From positions 620,001-684,000 of the forward strand of contig CP012812.1 of the NCBI GenBank assembly GCA_001936135.1: a DNA stretch of 64,000 nucleotides. Direction: 5' to 3'. Source of the stretch: Saccharomycopsis fibuligera x Saccharomycopsis cf. fibuligera (Eukaryota > Ascomycota > Saccharomycetes > Ascoideales > Saccharomycopsidaceae). The position numbers and the translations under genes are program-made. Below, one piece after another: positions 11,880 through 23,900 of this stretch. A model generated the notes under the pieces. It was not told the origin of the DNA. It was given only the letters and a program-made list of their open reading frames with translations, and searched no databases. The first letter of the stretch is position 1, and every line of letters begins with the position of its first letter.

Positions 11880-13505
11880 ATGGTAAACTCATCAAGTTCA
11901 ACCGTCTCATTAAGCTCTCTTGCTGGCAACCATGGCTGGGTGGTCCAGAAATTCGGTGGTACCAGTGTTGGTAAATTCCCCGAGAAAATCGTAGACGATG
12001 TTGTCTCCATGTACATAAACTCCAACAAGATTGCCGTTGTTTGCTCAGCTAGATCCTCAAACACCAAATCCGAAGGTACCACTTCAAGATTAATCCTTTC
12101 TGCTGACTTGGCCCTTGCTGGTAAAGACTACAAATCCGTTATCGACCTAGTAAGAGAAGATCACATCAATAATGCCAACTTGAAGATCAAAGACGACAAG
12201 ATCAAACAACAATTAATCAAGCAAACCAACGAACTTTGCAATCAGACTGAAACTCTATTGCATGCATCTACCGTCATTGAAGAAATCTCTTACAAGACCT
12301 TGGACTCCATCATCTCCACTGGGGAGAGACTCTCGTGTCTCTTTGTCGCTGCATTGATGAATGACCGTGGCATTCCAGCCAAATTTGTTGATTTGTCCCT
12401 CGTGATACCGCCAGTCAAATCCTCCGTCATTGATGCTCTCGATAGCAACTCCAGCGACGTGAGCTTGGACCAAGATTTCTACAACAACTTGGCCGCTAGC
12501 TTAGCCAATGCTGTCAGCAAAGAAGTCACTGAAGACGGTGTTGTTCCCGTCATTACCGGATACTTTGGGGTGGTGCCTGGTGGGTTGCTCAACAACATTG
12601 GCCGTGGATACACTGATTTATGTGCTGCTTTGGTCGCTGTTGGTCTCGTTGCTGAAGAGTTGCAAATTTGGAAAGAAGTGGACGGGATCTTCACTGCCGA
12701 TCCAAGAAAAGTCAAGGGCGCAAGATTATTGCCAACCGTGACTCCGGACGAAGCTGCTGAGTTGACTTACTATGGAAGTGAAGTTATCCACCCGTTTACT
12801 ATGGAGCAAGTCATCAAGGCCAAAATTCCAATCAGAATCAAAAACGTGGAGAATCCATTGGGTAAAGGGACCATCATCTTTCCTGATGATATTGGCAGAA
12901 AAGGCGAAGCTACTCCACCTCACCCACCAGTGGCCTCTGACTCCTTAGCATTGCACCATCTCTTCACTAAGAAGAAGACTCCGACGGCAGTCACCGCCAA
13001 GCATGATATTGTCGTCATCAATGTGCATTCCAACAAAAAGACATTGTCGCATGGCTTCCTAGCAAACATTTTCGCCATCTTGGACAAGTACAAGCTTGTG
13101 GTGGACTTGATCTCTACTTCCGAAGTGCATGTTTCCATGGCATTGTACAACACCGAAGACAACTTCAACAGCGACTTGCGCAAAGCAATGAAGGAGTTGA
13201 GCAAGATGGGCACAATCGACCTTGTGAAGAACTTGGCTATTGTTTCTCTTGTCGGTAAGCAAATGCGTCAATTGATTGGCATTGCGGGCCATATGTTTGA
13301 GACCTTAGCTAAGGAGAAGATCAACATTGAAATGATCAGTCAGGGGGCCAACGAGATTAATATCAGTTGTGTCGTGAATGAGTCCGACAGTTTGAAGGCC
13401 TTGCAGGCTATCCATAGAGACTTGTTGGATGATAATTCAGAACAAAACTTGACTAATGATAGGCTTGCTAAGTTGAAATTGGAGAACGATAGTAAGTTGT
13501 TGTGA
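11880..13505 (+). CDS. HOM3: Aspartate kinase
   Basis: A 541-aa cytosolic enzyme that phosphorylates aspartate, the first step toward threonine, methionine and isoleucine. The kinase signature KFGGTSVG is at residues 24-31. Downstream are STGERLS, GYFGVVPGG near the nucleotide/substrate site, GRGYTDLCAALVAVGL, and the segment EVDGIFTADPRKV. Two ACT-type regulatory domains occupy the C-terminal ~160 residues (IVVINVHSNKKTLSHGFLANIF; IAIVSLVGKQMRQLIGIAG-like), where threonine feedback acts in the family. Length is close to the S. cerevisiae Hom3 length (527 aa). I see no in-frame CTG codon, typical of well-expressed CUG-clade genes. Gcn4-like half sites lie upstream. Confidence 0.96.
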   Translation: MVNSSSSTVSLSSLAGNHGWVVQKFGGTSVGKFPEKIVDDVVSMYINSNKIAVVCSARSSNTKSEGTTSRLILSADLALAGKDYKSVIDLVREDHINNANLKIKDDKIKQQLIKQTNELCNQTETLLHASTVIEEISYKTLDSIISTGERLSCLFVAALMNDRGIPAKFVDLSLVIPPVKSSVIDALDSNSSDVSLDQDFYNNLAASLANAVSKEVTEDGVVPVITGYFGVVPGGLLNNIGRGYTDLCAALVAVGLVAEELQIWKEVDGIFTADPRKVKGARLLPTVTPDEAAELTYYGSEVIHPFTMEQVIKAKIPIRIKNVENPLGKGTIIFPDDIGRKGEATPPHPPVASDSLALHHLFTKKKTPTAVTAKHDIVVINVHSNKKTLSHGFLANIFAILDKYKLVVDLISTSEVHVSMALYNTEDNFNSDLRKAMKELSKMGTIDLVKNLAIVSLVGKQMRQLIGIAGHMFETLAKEKINIEMISQGANEINISCVVNESDSLKALQAIHRDLLDDNSEQNLTNDRLAKLKLENDSKLL

Positions 13506-13870
13506 TTATTTTTTCTCTCTCTTCCCATTTTTACTTACGTTTGCACATTCATTACTGCTAGTTCAGTCGCTGTATTGAGTTTATTATAAAAGACCATTCA
13601 AAGACACTTTTTCATAGTTATATTTCTTTACTTTTTTTTAGTCTTCCCTATATATACTTCTGCATATTCATTTTTTACACGCAAAGGACATTTTGATTCG
13701 TTAGTTGTTACTTCATTAGTTTGTCTGGCTTGTTAACCCTTTGACTTGTTGGTTTGTTGGTCTGTTGCCTTTTTGTTTTTGGGTTTTCTGTTTTCCCTAT
13801 TTTTTTTTTTATCTTACATTCCTCCTCCAATAGAATTTTACTTTTTGAGTATAAGCCCTTTTGTTTCTGG

Positions 13871-13902
<32 letters not shown>

Positions 13903-14586
13903 TTTTTATTTTATTTTATTTTTTTACGACACTCCCACATCATGTATATGTAGGCAGATACAGCTACAACTAAATGCGTTATATTTTTATTTAAGTCAAC
14001 TAATGCCTCTGGCATTGAAGAATAAAACTTTGATTTATTTGCGGCACAAAACTTTTTCTTTTTCCAATTAAAAGCTTCTGTTTGCCTAGTAGTAAATAAC
14101 TGGCATTACTCGCCCAATTTAAAGAAGGTAATATGGCTTTGGGGATTGACGAAGGGCAACAGTGTGTACTGTTTACGTTCAAAAAAAAAAAAAAAAAATA
14201 AAATAAAATAAAATAAAAAGCACTATAATCATCAAGGAAAGGATCTCTTGATCAGATTGTCAATGTTGGGCAGGATATGCGCTTCCACTTATGTAATCGC
14301 TGACTAAGAACAGGCGCGGTTTGCTTGATTGCAGTTTCCTGTATTTTTCAAGAGAACATAAAAAAAAAAAAAACATAAGAAAAACAGTGAAAGAACCGCT
14401 CCAGTTGTACATTTATATTTGCAAAGCTTTCGGGAATAACAATTTAGTAATCAACTGCTATTACTGCTAGTCTAGCACCAGCCGCACCCCATTCCAACAA
14501 TACGCGCTGTCCTGTCCTGACTAAGGGAAACAATCCCCCTATCATCTATCACCCGTCATCTATTTTCCAATCAATCAATCAATCAA

Positions 14587-14642
<56 letters not shown>

Positions 14643-14930
14643 TAACGCAGTGCTGGCAGTACCAGGAAATATATAATAGAGAGAAAGGTGAAATCATACA
14701 GGAAAGCCAGCTAGAACTCCTGTACAGTTTAGTTCAGTTCAGCTCAATTGCAAATCCTACAACTATAACAGATCGCACCATTTATACCGAGCGTGGGAAA
14801 CCTCTTTCCAATCGAGAACACTTACGCGCGTAAAGTGACTGATATCATTCTGTCCTACTTTAAGATTTCCATTAGGCTATCCCAATAATTTTGATAGCAC
14901 TATCAAGTAGATAGATTGCATGCAAAAATC
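13506..14930. promoter_or_regulatory. HOM3-TRA1 intergenic region
   Basis: Contains a run of 29 T (13872-13900), an A tract running into an AAAAT repeat (about 14180-14218), an AATC repeat (about 14566-14588), and 17 copies of TCA (14591-14642). This must hold the HOM3 3' end and TRA1 promoter. No gene is seen. Confidence 0.5.
14591..14642. repeat. (TCA)17 microsatellite, non-coding
   Basis: Pure TCA repeat about 290 bp upstream of the TRA1 start. It is the same unit that encodes Asp/Ser runs elsewhere in the window, here outside any gene. Confidence 0.9.
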
Positions 14931-17900
14931 ATGAGTTACGTTGTTCAGATTGATAACTTTGCCGAGAAGCTATCCAGCGATGCAAGCTACCAGTCAAAAC
15001 ACGCTGTGCTAGCTGAACTCTGCGACATTGTTGAGTCCTTCTCAGGGTCTCGAGAATATGCTTATTTTCTTGAAAAATTGATTCCAGTGTTCACTACTCT
15101 TCTCAATGATGTATCCGTGAGTTTTATCAGTTCTTCTCCTGAAAATAAGATTAGAAACTCTATCTTGGAAACTTTACATCGGTTGGTTTTGAATGATACC
15201 TTTAAGCCATATTCCATTGACGTGCTAGACATAATTGTCCGTACTTTGAAATATGAAAATGAGGATAATGGGGTATTATGTATAAAAATCATAACCAGTA
15301 TTCATAAATCATACAAGAATGATTTGGTGAATAAAGTGCAAGAGTTTATTAATATCATTTACGAGATTTATTCAAATTCATCCGACATGGTTCACAAATA
15401 TTTCAATGATCAAAGCGAATCAGCAGCAGCAGCAGCAGCAGCAGCAAATAACCAGAGTGATAACAACACTAGCGGCGGCGACAGTACTCATATTGCTTCA
15501 ACCAATACAGAAAACGTTTCCAATGCGAGCACAACCACTCTTGCCGAGTTGGGGGAAAGCGATGATCTTCATTCAATTTCTAGCGGTGAAGAACTACTGT
15601 CAAAGCGTGAGCTACTTCATACCATGCATTCCTTCAAAACACTATCAGAATGCCCAATCACCATGGTATCTATCCTATCATCATATAAGCAGCTAGTCAA
15701 CAAAGTACTTGTGGATTTCATACCCAAGATAATCAGTCTCCTACAACTAGAAGTGGATAGTCAAAGACAAGAGCGTCAACAAGCAGAAGCTAACGGCAAG
15801 CTATATACCTCGGTGTCACCAAAAATCAAAAACAGAACCCTATATGGCGAATTTATAGTCAGTCAAGTCAAGGCAACTTCCTTCTTAGCATACATATTCA
15901 TTAGAGACTATTCGCCTGATTTTTTTGCCAAGTATCATCAAATCATCCCGGACTTGATTACTAGGTTATTGCAAGATTGTCCATCAGAGCTTTCTGCTGC
16001 TAAAAAGGAATTGCTCCATGCTACCCGTCACATATTATCTACGCCCTACAAGACAATCTTCTTACCCAAGTTGGACCTACTTTTTAATGAAAAGATTCTT
16101 CTCGGTGATGGATTGACCAGTCGCGAAACCTTGAGGCCATTGGCATACAGTACGATTGCCGATTTCATTCACAACATAAGAACCGAATTGACGCCCCAGC
16201 AGCTTTGGAAGGCAGTGCTTATGTTTTGCAGAATCTTGCAGGATTCTTCACTAGCAGTAAATGTGTCTTTAATGTGTGCCAAACTACTCTTGAATTTGCT
16301 CGAAAGAGTCACTAAATTGCCAACTTCAGAATCCAGAAAATTGTACATGATTATAATTGAAGCGTTTTGTAAACGTTTCACTAGTCTCAATCACAAATTT
16401 GAGTTTTTCCTTAAACAGCACAAAGAGTTTGAGAAGAAAAGAGAGGAACTTGAGGCTAAGCAGGCGCTGTTTAATCAAGCTAATAATAGCAAGCTACCAC
16501 CCAATCCATTGCTAGAGGAAGAAGTAACTATTTTGGACGATGAAGATGACCTTAATATCGAGGCAATTATTGCTAAAGAGTGCAAGAAATCTAATAATGA
16601 TGAGCAGGAAGTGAATGCTAGTCAGCAACAAGACGTGGAAATGAAGGATGTTGATCAAGTGGAAAAAACTGAGGGTCATGAGGATGATAAAAGTAATATT
16701 GATAACTTATCGATACATAATCTTGAATTGGCATATCCAATCCAAATATCGAAGCCACCAGCTAACGACCCACTCAAGGATATCAAGTATCTCGTCAGGA
16801 ATTTGATGAATTACTTGAAGCCAGTAGTGGTGCATCTAAGGTATACAAATCCACCATCTCCATCCGAGGACTACAATAAGCAGGTATGGGAGAGCGTGGC
16901 TAGAGATTTTTCCCTTGAAGAATTAAATATTTTCAAAGACCTTTTTAGGGAATCTATTCTTTGTATAAGATTTTTCCAAGCTGACAAAGTTTCCCAAAAC
17001 GCTAACAAGGCCAATGAGAAGCTTACCTTTGATATTAGATCACCAAATATTCCAATAACTGCTACTAAGGAAGAAAAAGAGTTAATGGAGTCATTGTCTA
17101 TTATATACATGAAGATTGACCCATCCATATTCAATGAAATCATGCAGTCACAGTTTGCGTTTTTAGTAGAGCAAATGAATAGCAATCCTGCATTGTTGCA
17201 TATTCCTCATTTTTTCCTAAGTAACGAAACAATATCGGGAAATTTTATGGGCATATTGATCGATTATTTAAAACAGAGATTGGATAAGTTGGGAAACTTG
17301 GACTCAATAAGTGCTCATATTATGCTTAGGTTATTCAAGCTTTTCTTGCTTTCCTTGAACTTGTACCCTTCGCAAAATGAAGGTGTACTACTTCCGCATT
17401 TGAATGACTTGATTTTGAAGTCTTTACAACTTTCTACTAGAGCTAAAGAACCATTGATTTATTTTTATTTTATCAGAATTTTGTTCAAGAGTATTGGTGG
17501 TGGAAGATTCGAAAAATTGTATAAAGAAGTGATGCCGCTTATGCAAAAACTATTGGAGTCATTGAATAAACTCATTGAATCTGCTAGAACGCCCCAAGAA
17601 AGAGATATCTGTATTGAACTATGCTTATCAATCCCCGTTAGATTGAGTAAGCTAGTTTCAATGTTGCATTATTTGATGAGGCCGCTCGTTTTGGCTCTCA
17701 ATGGGTCCCAAGATTTGGTCACTCAAGGTCTCAGAACTTTGGAGCTTTGCGTGGATAACCTTAACGCTAACTACTTTGATCCAATAATTCAGCCCGTCAT
17801 TGATGATGTTATGAAGGCATTATGGAAACATTTGAAACCATTACCATATTTCTATTTGCATAGCCATACTGCAGTGAGAATTTTGGGTAAGTTGGGTGGC

Positions 17901-20900
17901 AGAAATCGAAGTTTTATTAAGCCACCAACTGATTTAGAAGCAGAATCGGTATTGAATCAAAAAGTGGAAGCGCATTTCAATATTAAAGGGTTACCAAACG
18001 GCTCATTGCTTTCTGTCAGTTCTGGTATCAATGCAGCTATCAGCATATTGGAAGATCCAAGATTAAATTCCAGCATGAAATTGACTGTCCATTATCGTGT
18101 CAATGCTTTCAAGTATCTTTCATCAGTTTTGCAACTCATGATTGATGCTCAAGATGTTCCGGAAAATTATCAACTTTTGATCGAATCGGCAACTGAAATG
18201 CTATTGAAAGAAGAACAGCTTGACGATATACCAATTGCTAATGAAACAATCAAGGATTCAAGAAAATTTTCCAACGAGGAACAACTTGCGGAAAGATTAT
18301 TAAAAGCAATTTTCTTTAGTGCAGGAATTGCCGAAGTTAAAGATGAAGTGAATGAGTTGATTATCAACTTATGCAACCATTTCACTCAGCTTTACATTGG
18401 AAGAAGCTTGATCAGAAAAATTAAACATAGCAGAAATTTCGCCGTACATCATGGTGAAGGTAAAGTTTATTTTGACGCTGGCATTTTGTTCAATGTTATC
18501 ACTTATGCTTTAAGTAGTCTTTTCCCTGAAGTTAGAGAAGCGGCAATTAATGCTATAAAGAAAATTTCTGAGACTTGTTTGATCATCTTTGGATCAAAGG
18601 AAGCTAGCCTCAAGTTTGGCCTTTACTCTTCATTAGTGGCAATTTTCTTCCATTCATGCTACGACGAACTTTATTATAATAAGCTTGGTGGTGTTATGGG
18701 GTTGAACGTCATGGTAAATGATCTTGATATTCCCGTGGAATGGTTTGCCAAATATCAGCATGAGTTGGTACGGGCATTGTTTTTCGTTTTGAGAGACACG
18801 CCAAATATTATACCTGCTCTTGTTGTGGATATGTCAAAAGAATTAATTATCAAAATAGTCCAAGGCTGTAACAGTAAGGCTAAATCTTTTGAAGAATTGC
18901 CTGCTGACATGGTTAGCTCATTGGTGTATGACCTTGCTAGTTCTAATCCACTAGTGAGAAAAACATCACAAGAAGCTCTCCATATCTTGTCCGAGATAAC
19001 CAGAGTTTCCAAAATTGACTTGATTTCGCCATGTAAAACAGTATTATTAAACCCTATTTTTGCTAAACCGTTACGTGCTTTGCCATTTCCTATGCAAATT
19101 GGCCACATTGAAGCAATCACCTACTGGCTCGGGTTACCGCATAAAGAGGCAGAGTTTAATGATGAAATGCAACGCCTTTTGCTTGAAGTTGTCAGCTTAG
19201 TGGAGGCAGAGGATTCCATGTTGACTAGCTCCGATCGACTTATTGATTTTGATACTAGGGAGCAACTTACTGAATTGCGTGTGGTGTGTATAAAACTATT
19301 GACAATTGCGTTATCTAAGCCAGAATACACAATGACCCAGCCCGGGCTAACCAGATTACGGATCTTGGCTATTTTTTTCAAAACATTGGCAGCTTCAGAG
19401 AAGGCAATTGTTGATGCGTCGCATGATGGATTACGTTCTGCCCTTGCTCAGAACAGCAAACTTCCTAGAGAATTGTTACAAAATGGACTTAGACCAATGT
19501 TGATGAATCTTTCAGATTACCGGAAGCTCACTGTTTCCAATTTGGAAACATTAGCTAGGTTACTCGTTGTGTTAGTGAACTATTTCAAAGTTGAAATTGG
19601 TAAAAAATTGCTCGACCACTTGAACTCATGGGCCATGCCGGCTTTATTGCATCAAATCGCCGGATACGATCTTTCAAATAATAAGGTGATGCAAATCATT
19701 AATGCAATTTTCAACATTTTCCATCTTTTGCCTGCAAAAGCTCATGTGTTTATACCTGAAGTTTTGAACACTTTGGCAAAAATTGAATCTAATTTGAGAA
19801 GAGTCGATAGCTCATCTTCCAGACCGCCGGTGGCCAAATTCATCAATAAGTATGCTAATGAAGCTTCAGAATACTTTGCCGGACAGTTTCTGTCTCGCAA
19901 AATGCAGTCATTGCATGCGTATTTTGTTGAAGAATGTCCCAAATTGAAAGAGGCTACGAAGGCGAATATTGGTAAGTTTTTAAATCTGTTGATCAATGAG
20001 CAAAACTTTTACGACAAAGTTATAAAATTTTCTAATTTTGTTGATTTGGCTATGGCTATATCATCAGATAGCGACCAATGGTTCAAAGAGCAAGGCGATG
20101 TTTTAATCAAGTTGTTTGACGTCAGTAAGGACATTGTCGAAAAGTATTCTCAGGATCCTTATAATCAAGCATACCATTTCCAATTGTTGCATTCAATGGA
20201 CAAGTTGCAAAAATTGATTGTCAAGTTTTTCAACGTCTCTAGAGATGATACACTTTTGATCTCATTGATTGATGCATTGAATGTGTACAATGTGCCTAAT
20301 ACGACAACTCTTGACGATTTCATCATGGATAGCATTGTCAAGTCCGGAGATGTAACGCAGCGCCAAAGTTACTTGGCTAGATGTATTGAGTTGGTCACTG
20401 AGAATCAATACAGTGTACAGACTAAAGTATACATTCTCAAGCAAATCTTCAACCCGATTTTGCTATTTGAGCAATTAAGCAAAGGTAGTATCAAATCGTT
20501 GTTTGAGACAGGCGATGAGGATAAAGCAGCGCCAGAATGGCTAACTTTGCTACATACTAGAATATGGAAATCAACTAGCGATACGATAACAAACCGTACT
20601 GCTGGTGAAGTTGATAGCTATAGATTTGAACTACTTCAATTAACCTCCATTTTACTCAAGTATAACCCCGGTTCTCTCGAAAGCTTAAGAAAGGATGTTA
20701 TCAAGTTTAGTTGGAATTTCATGAAGCTCGATGATACTTTGACCAAGTATGCTGCATACATGGTGACCTGTTATTTCATACATGCTTACGACACGCATGT
20801 TAAAATCACAACTCACATGTTTTTTGCATTACTCAGAGCTAATAATATCGATTCAAGATACATTGTCAAGCTGTCATTGGATTTACTCGCTGAAGTAATG

Positions 20901-23900
20901 CCAACCCGTATGAGTAAAAGTGACGAGGATGGGTCATGGTTGAAATGGCCAAGAAGAGTTATTTCAGAAAATGGATTTTTGATTAATAATATCTTCAATG
21001 TTTACAGATTCATTGTGCAACATGGGGACTTGTTTTTTGATGCAAGAGATCACTTCATTCCTAATGCTATCACTGCCATGGGTAAATTGACTTTGTTGCC
21101 AAATCTGTCAGTTGATAATCAAACTTTAGCTATTGAATTATCTGAATTGATCCTCAGCTGGGAAAAGAGAGCACTTGAATTAAAAAGTAAAGCGACAAAG
21201 CAGGAAGAAGGAGAAACAGATAAACAGAGCGCTTCTTTTTCAAAGAGTGACTCACTTCTTGACTATAATATTCCTTTCGGACAAAAAGAAGCATTTGTAA
21301 CTTTTTTGGTTAGATATATTTGTATCAGCACCCAAAGGGCCTCTTCTAATGAGTTGGGTAGAAGAGCATTAGCTGTTCTTTATGAGATTTTGAGTCCAAG
21401 CTATTGGCCAGATGTTTCTGTAAAATTGGCCTTTTTTGAAAAATTCTTGATTAATACAGATTTGAGCAGTGGCAACATTAGCTTGTTAGGATATTGTTGG
21501 AATGCACTTGAAGTTTTGGGTGTTGCTTTAGAACATAAGAGCTCAGAATGGATAGTTGGAAATTTGGCTGCGTTGCAAACATTATTAGAAAAATGTATCA
21601 GAACTTTCAATCATGATATCCAAGAAGTTTTGCAAAGGGTTCTTAGAATAATTTTGAAAGCGGTCAATGACGAAACTGATGACGAGGCTGAGTCAGAAGA
21701 AATAAAAAACTTCATAAATTTATTGATTACTGTGATTTCAGAAGACTTGAGTAATACTTCTTCATTGTCTGCTGGTATCACATTGTTTTCCACGCTTGCA
21801 GTTTACAAGCCAGTTAAGCTTAATCCTCTCATTCCAAGCATGATTAAAACTTTTGGGAAACTATGTAAAGATCATGTCACGATCATGGGTCAGAAACATT
21901 CTCCAGAAAACAGTTCGCAGGTAGAGGACGAGGCTAAAATGACTTCTAAATTGCTCAGCAAAATACTCGATTTTGCTACCATGAGGATTGCATTTTTTGG
22001 CGATCATAGACGCATATTTTTATCAATTTTGGCCCAGTTTATCGAACGCCTGTATGATAAAGATTTACTCAAGCATATTATCAATGTGGTTTACAAATGG
22101 ATTTTTTCCAACCCAAGTCCGTATCCTACACATAAAGAAAAAGCAGCCATTTTGCTAAAAATGATGGGTTTTGAATCAAGAAGAGAAATACCGGTTGCAT
22201 TATCTAAAAAGTATCTTAAAATTATTATCAAGATTTTTGAAGATAGATCAGAACAGACTGCAGATCTTACCATGAGATTAGAGCATGCTTTTTTGATTGG
22301 GACACGATTTGTTGATGTTGGTATAAGGAAACGTTTTATGTCAATATTAGATAACAGTCTTCCCCAAAACATGAAGGATAGGTTATACTACGTTATCAAA
22401 GAACAAAATTGGGAGGATCTTGCAGATTTCCCATGGTTGATTCAAGCTCTTGAATTGTTATTTGGTGCTTTTGATGCAGACTACAATGTGAAGTTGTCTA
22501 GCAAAGAGTATAAGTTTGCACCATTGAACTATATTGACGAGTTGGTCGACTCCAAGAGTCGTGCTGAACAACCAAAGAATGAGCAGCTCGAACAGTTTTT
22601 GGACAATCATAAGAAGTTCTTGCAGCGGGCAAACTCAATTCAAGCTAAAGATATCATTAACCCACTTATTGAAGTTCTCCGAAATGACGTTAACAGTATT
22701 AATTTGACATGGACAGAAGTATTTCCCGTTACTTATAAGTGTATTACTGAAAGTGAAAGACCAGATTTTGTCAATTCCTTCACGTCATTACTCTCTAAGG
22801 AGTACCACTTGAGGCAAGTTAACAATAAACTTAACGGAATCCAGGTACTACTTGCTTCTGCTGCCAAGTGCGAGGGCCTCAATATTCCTCCACATCTTTC
22901 TAAGTATTTGGGAACGACATTTGGTGCCTACTATTTTGCAATGCAAAATTTGGAAAAGAATGTGTCTGCCTCTGGTATTGGCCGCATTTCTGGAGATGAA
23001 GAAGCGCAGGATGCTTTGCTAGAGGTTTACTCGGCTATTGACGACAAAGATATGTTTTATGGCTTGTGGAGAAGAAGAGCCAAGTATTCATTGACTAATA
23101 GTGCTTTATCTTATGAGCAAATTGGAATGTGTGATATGGCTATGCGATACTATGAGCATGCACAGATTAAGACAAGAACTAGCACATTGCCGTACAGCGA
23201 GTCTGAATATGCCCTTTGGGAGGATAATTGGATTTCCTGTGCTGAAAAGTTGCAGCATTGGGATATCCTCACTGAACTTGCTAAGCATGAAAATTATACT
23301 GATTTACTTTTGGAGTGTGGATGGCGTGTGGCTAATTGGAATGATGATAAAAAACCATTAGAACAATCAGTGAAAACTGTCATTGATGTGCCAACACCAA
23401 GACGTCAAACTTTCCAAACTTTCTTGTGTCTTCAGGATTTTGCTCAACAAAAGAAGTCTCTTAATGATGTACTAAAACTTTGTGATGAAGGTGTTCAGCT
23501 ATCTTTGAAGAAATGGGCCGCGCTTCCAACAAGATTTACTAATGCACATACTTCAATGCTTCATGTATTCCAACAATATGTTGAATTTACTGAAGCAAGT
23601 CAAATTTATAGCCTGTTGGTCACTACGAACACTCAAAATATTGAAGTGAAGCTGCAAGAGCTAAAAAGGGTATTGCAAGCATGGCGTGAAAGATTGCCTA
23701 ATGTTTGGGATGATATCAACGTTTGGAATGATCTCATTGTTTGGCGTCAACATTTCTTCCAGCTTGTAAATAACATCTACATTCCATTTTTACAAACCGG
23801 AAAGGCAAATACTTATTCTCAAGTATATTGTGGTTATCATGAAACTGCTTGTGTGATCAACAGATTTGCTCACGTATCGAGAAAACATGGTCTTGATGAT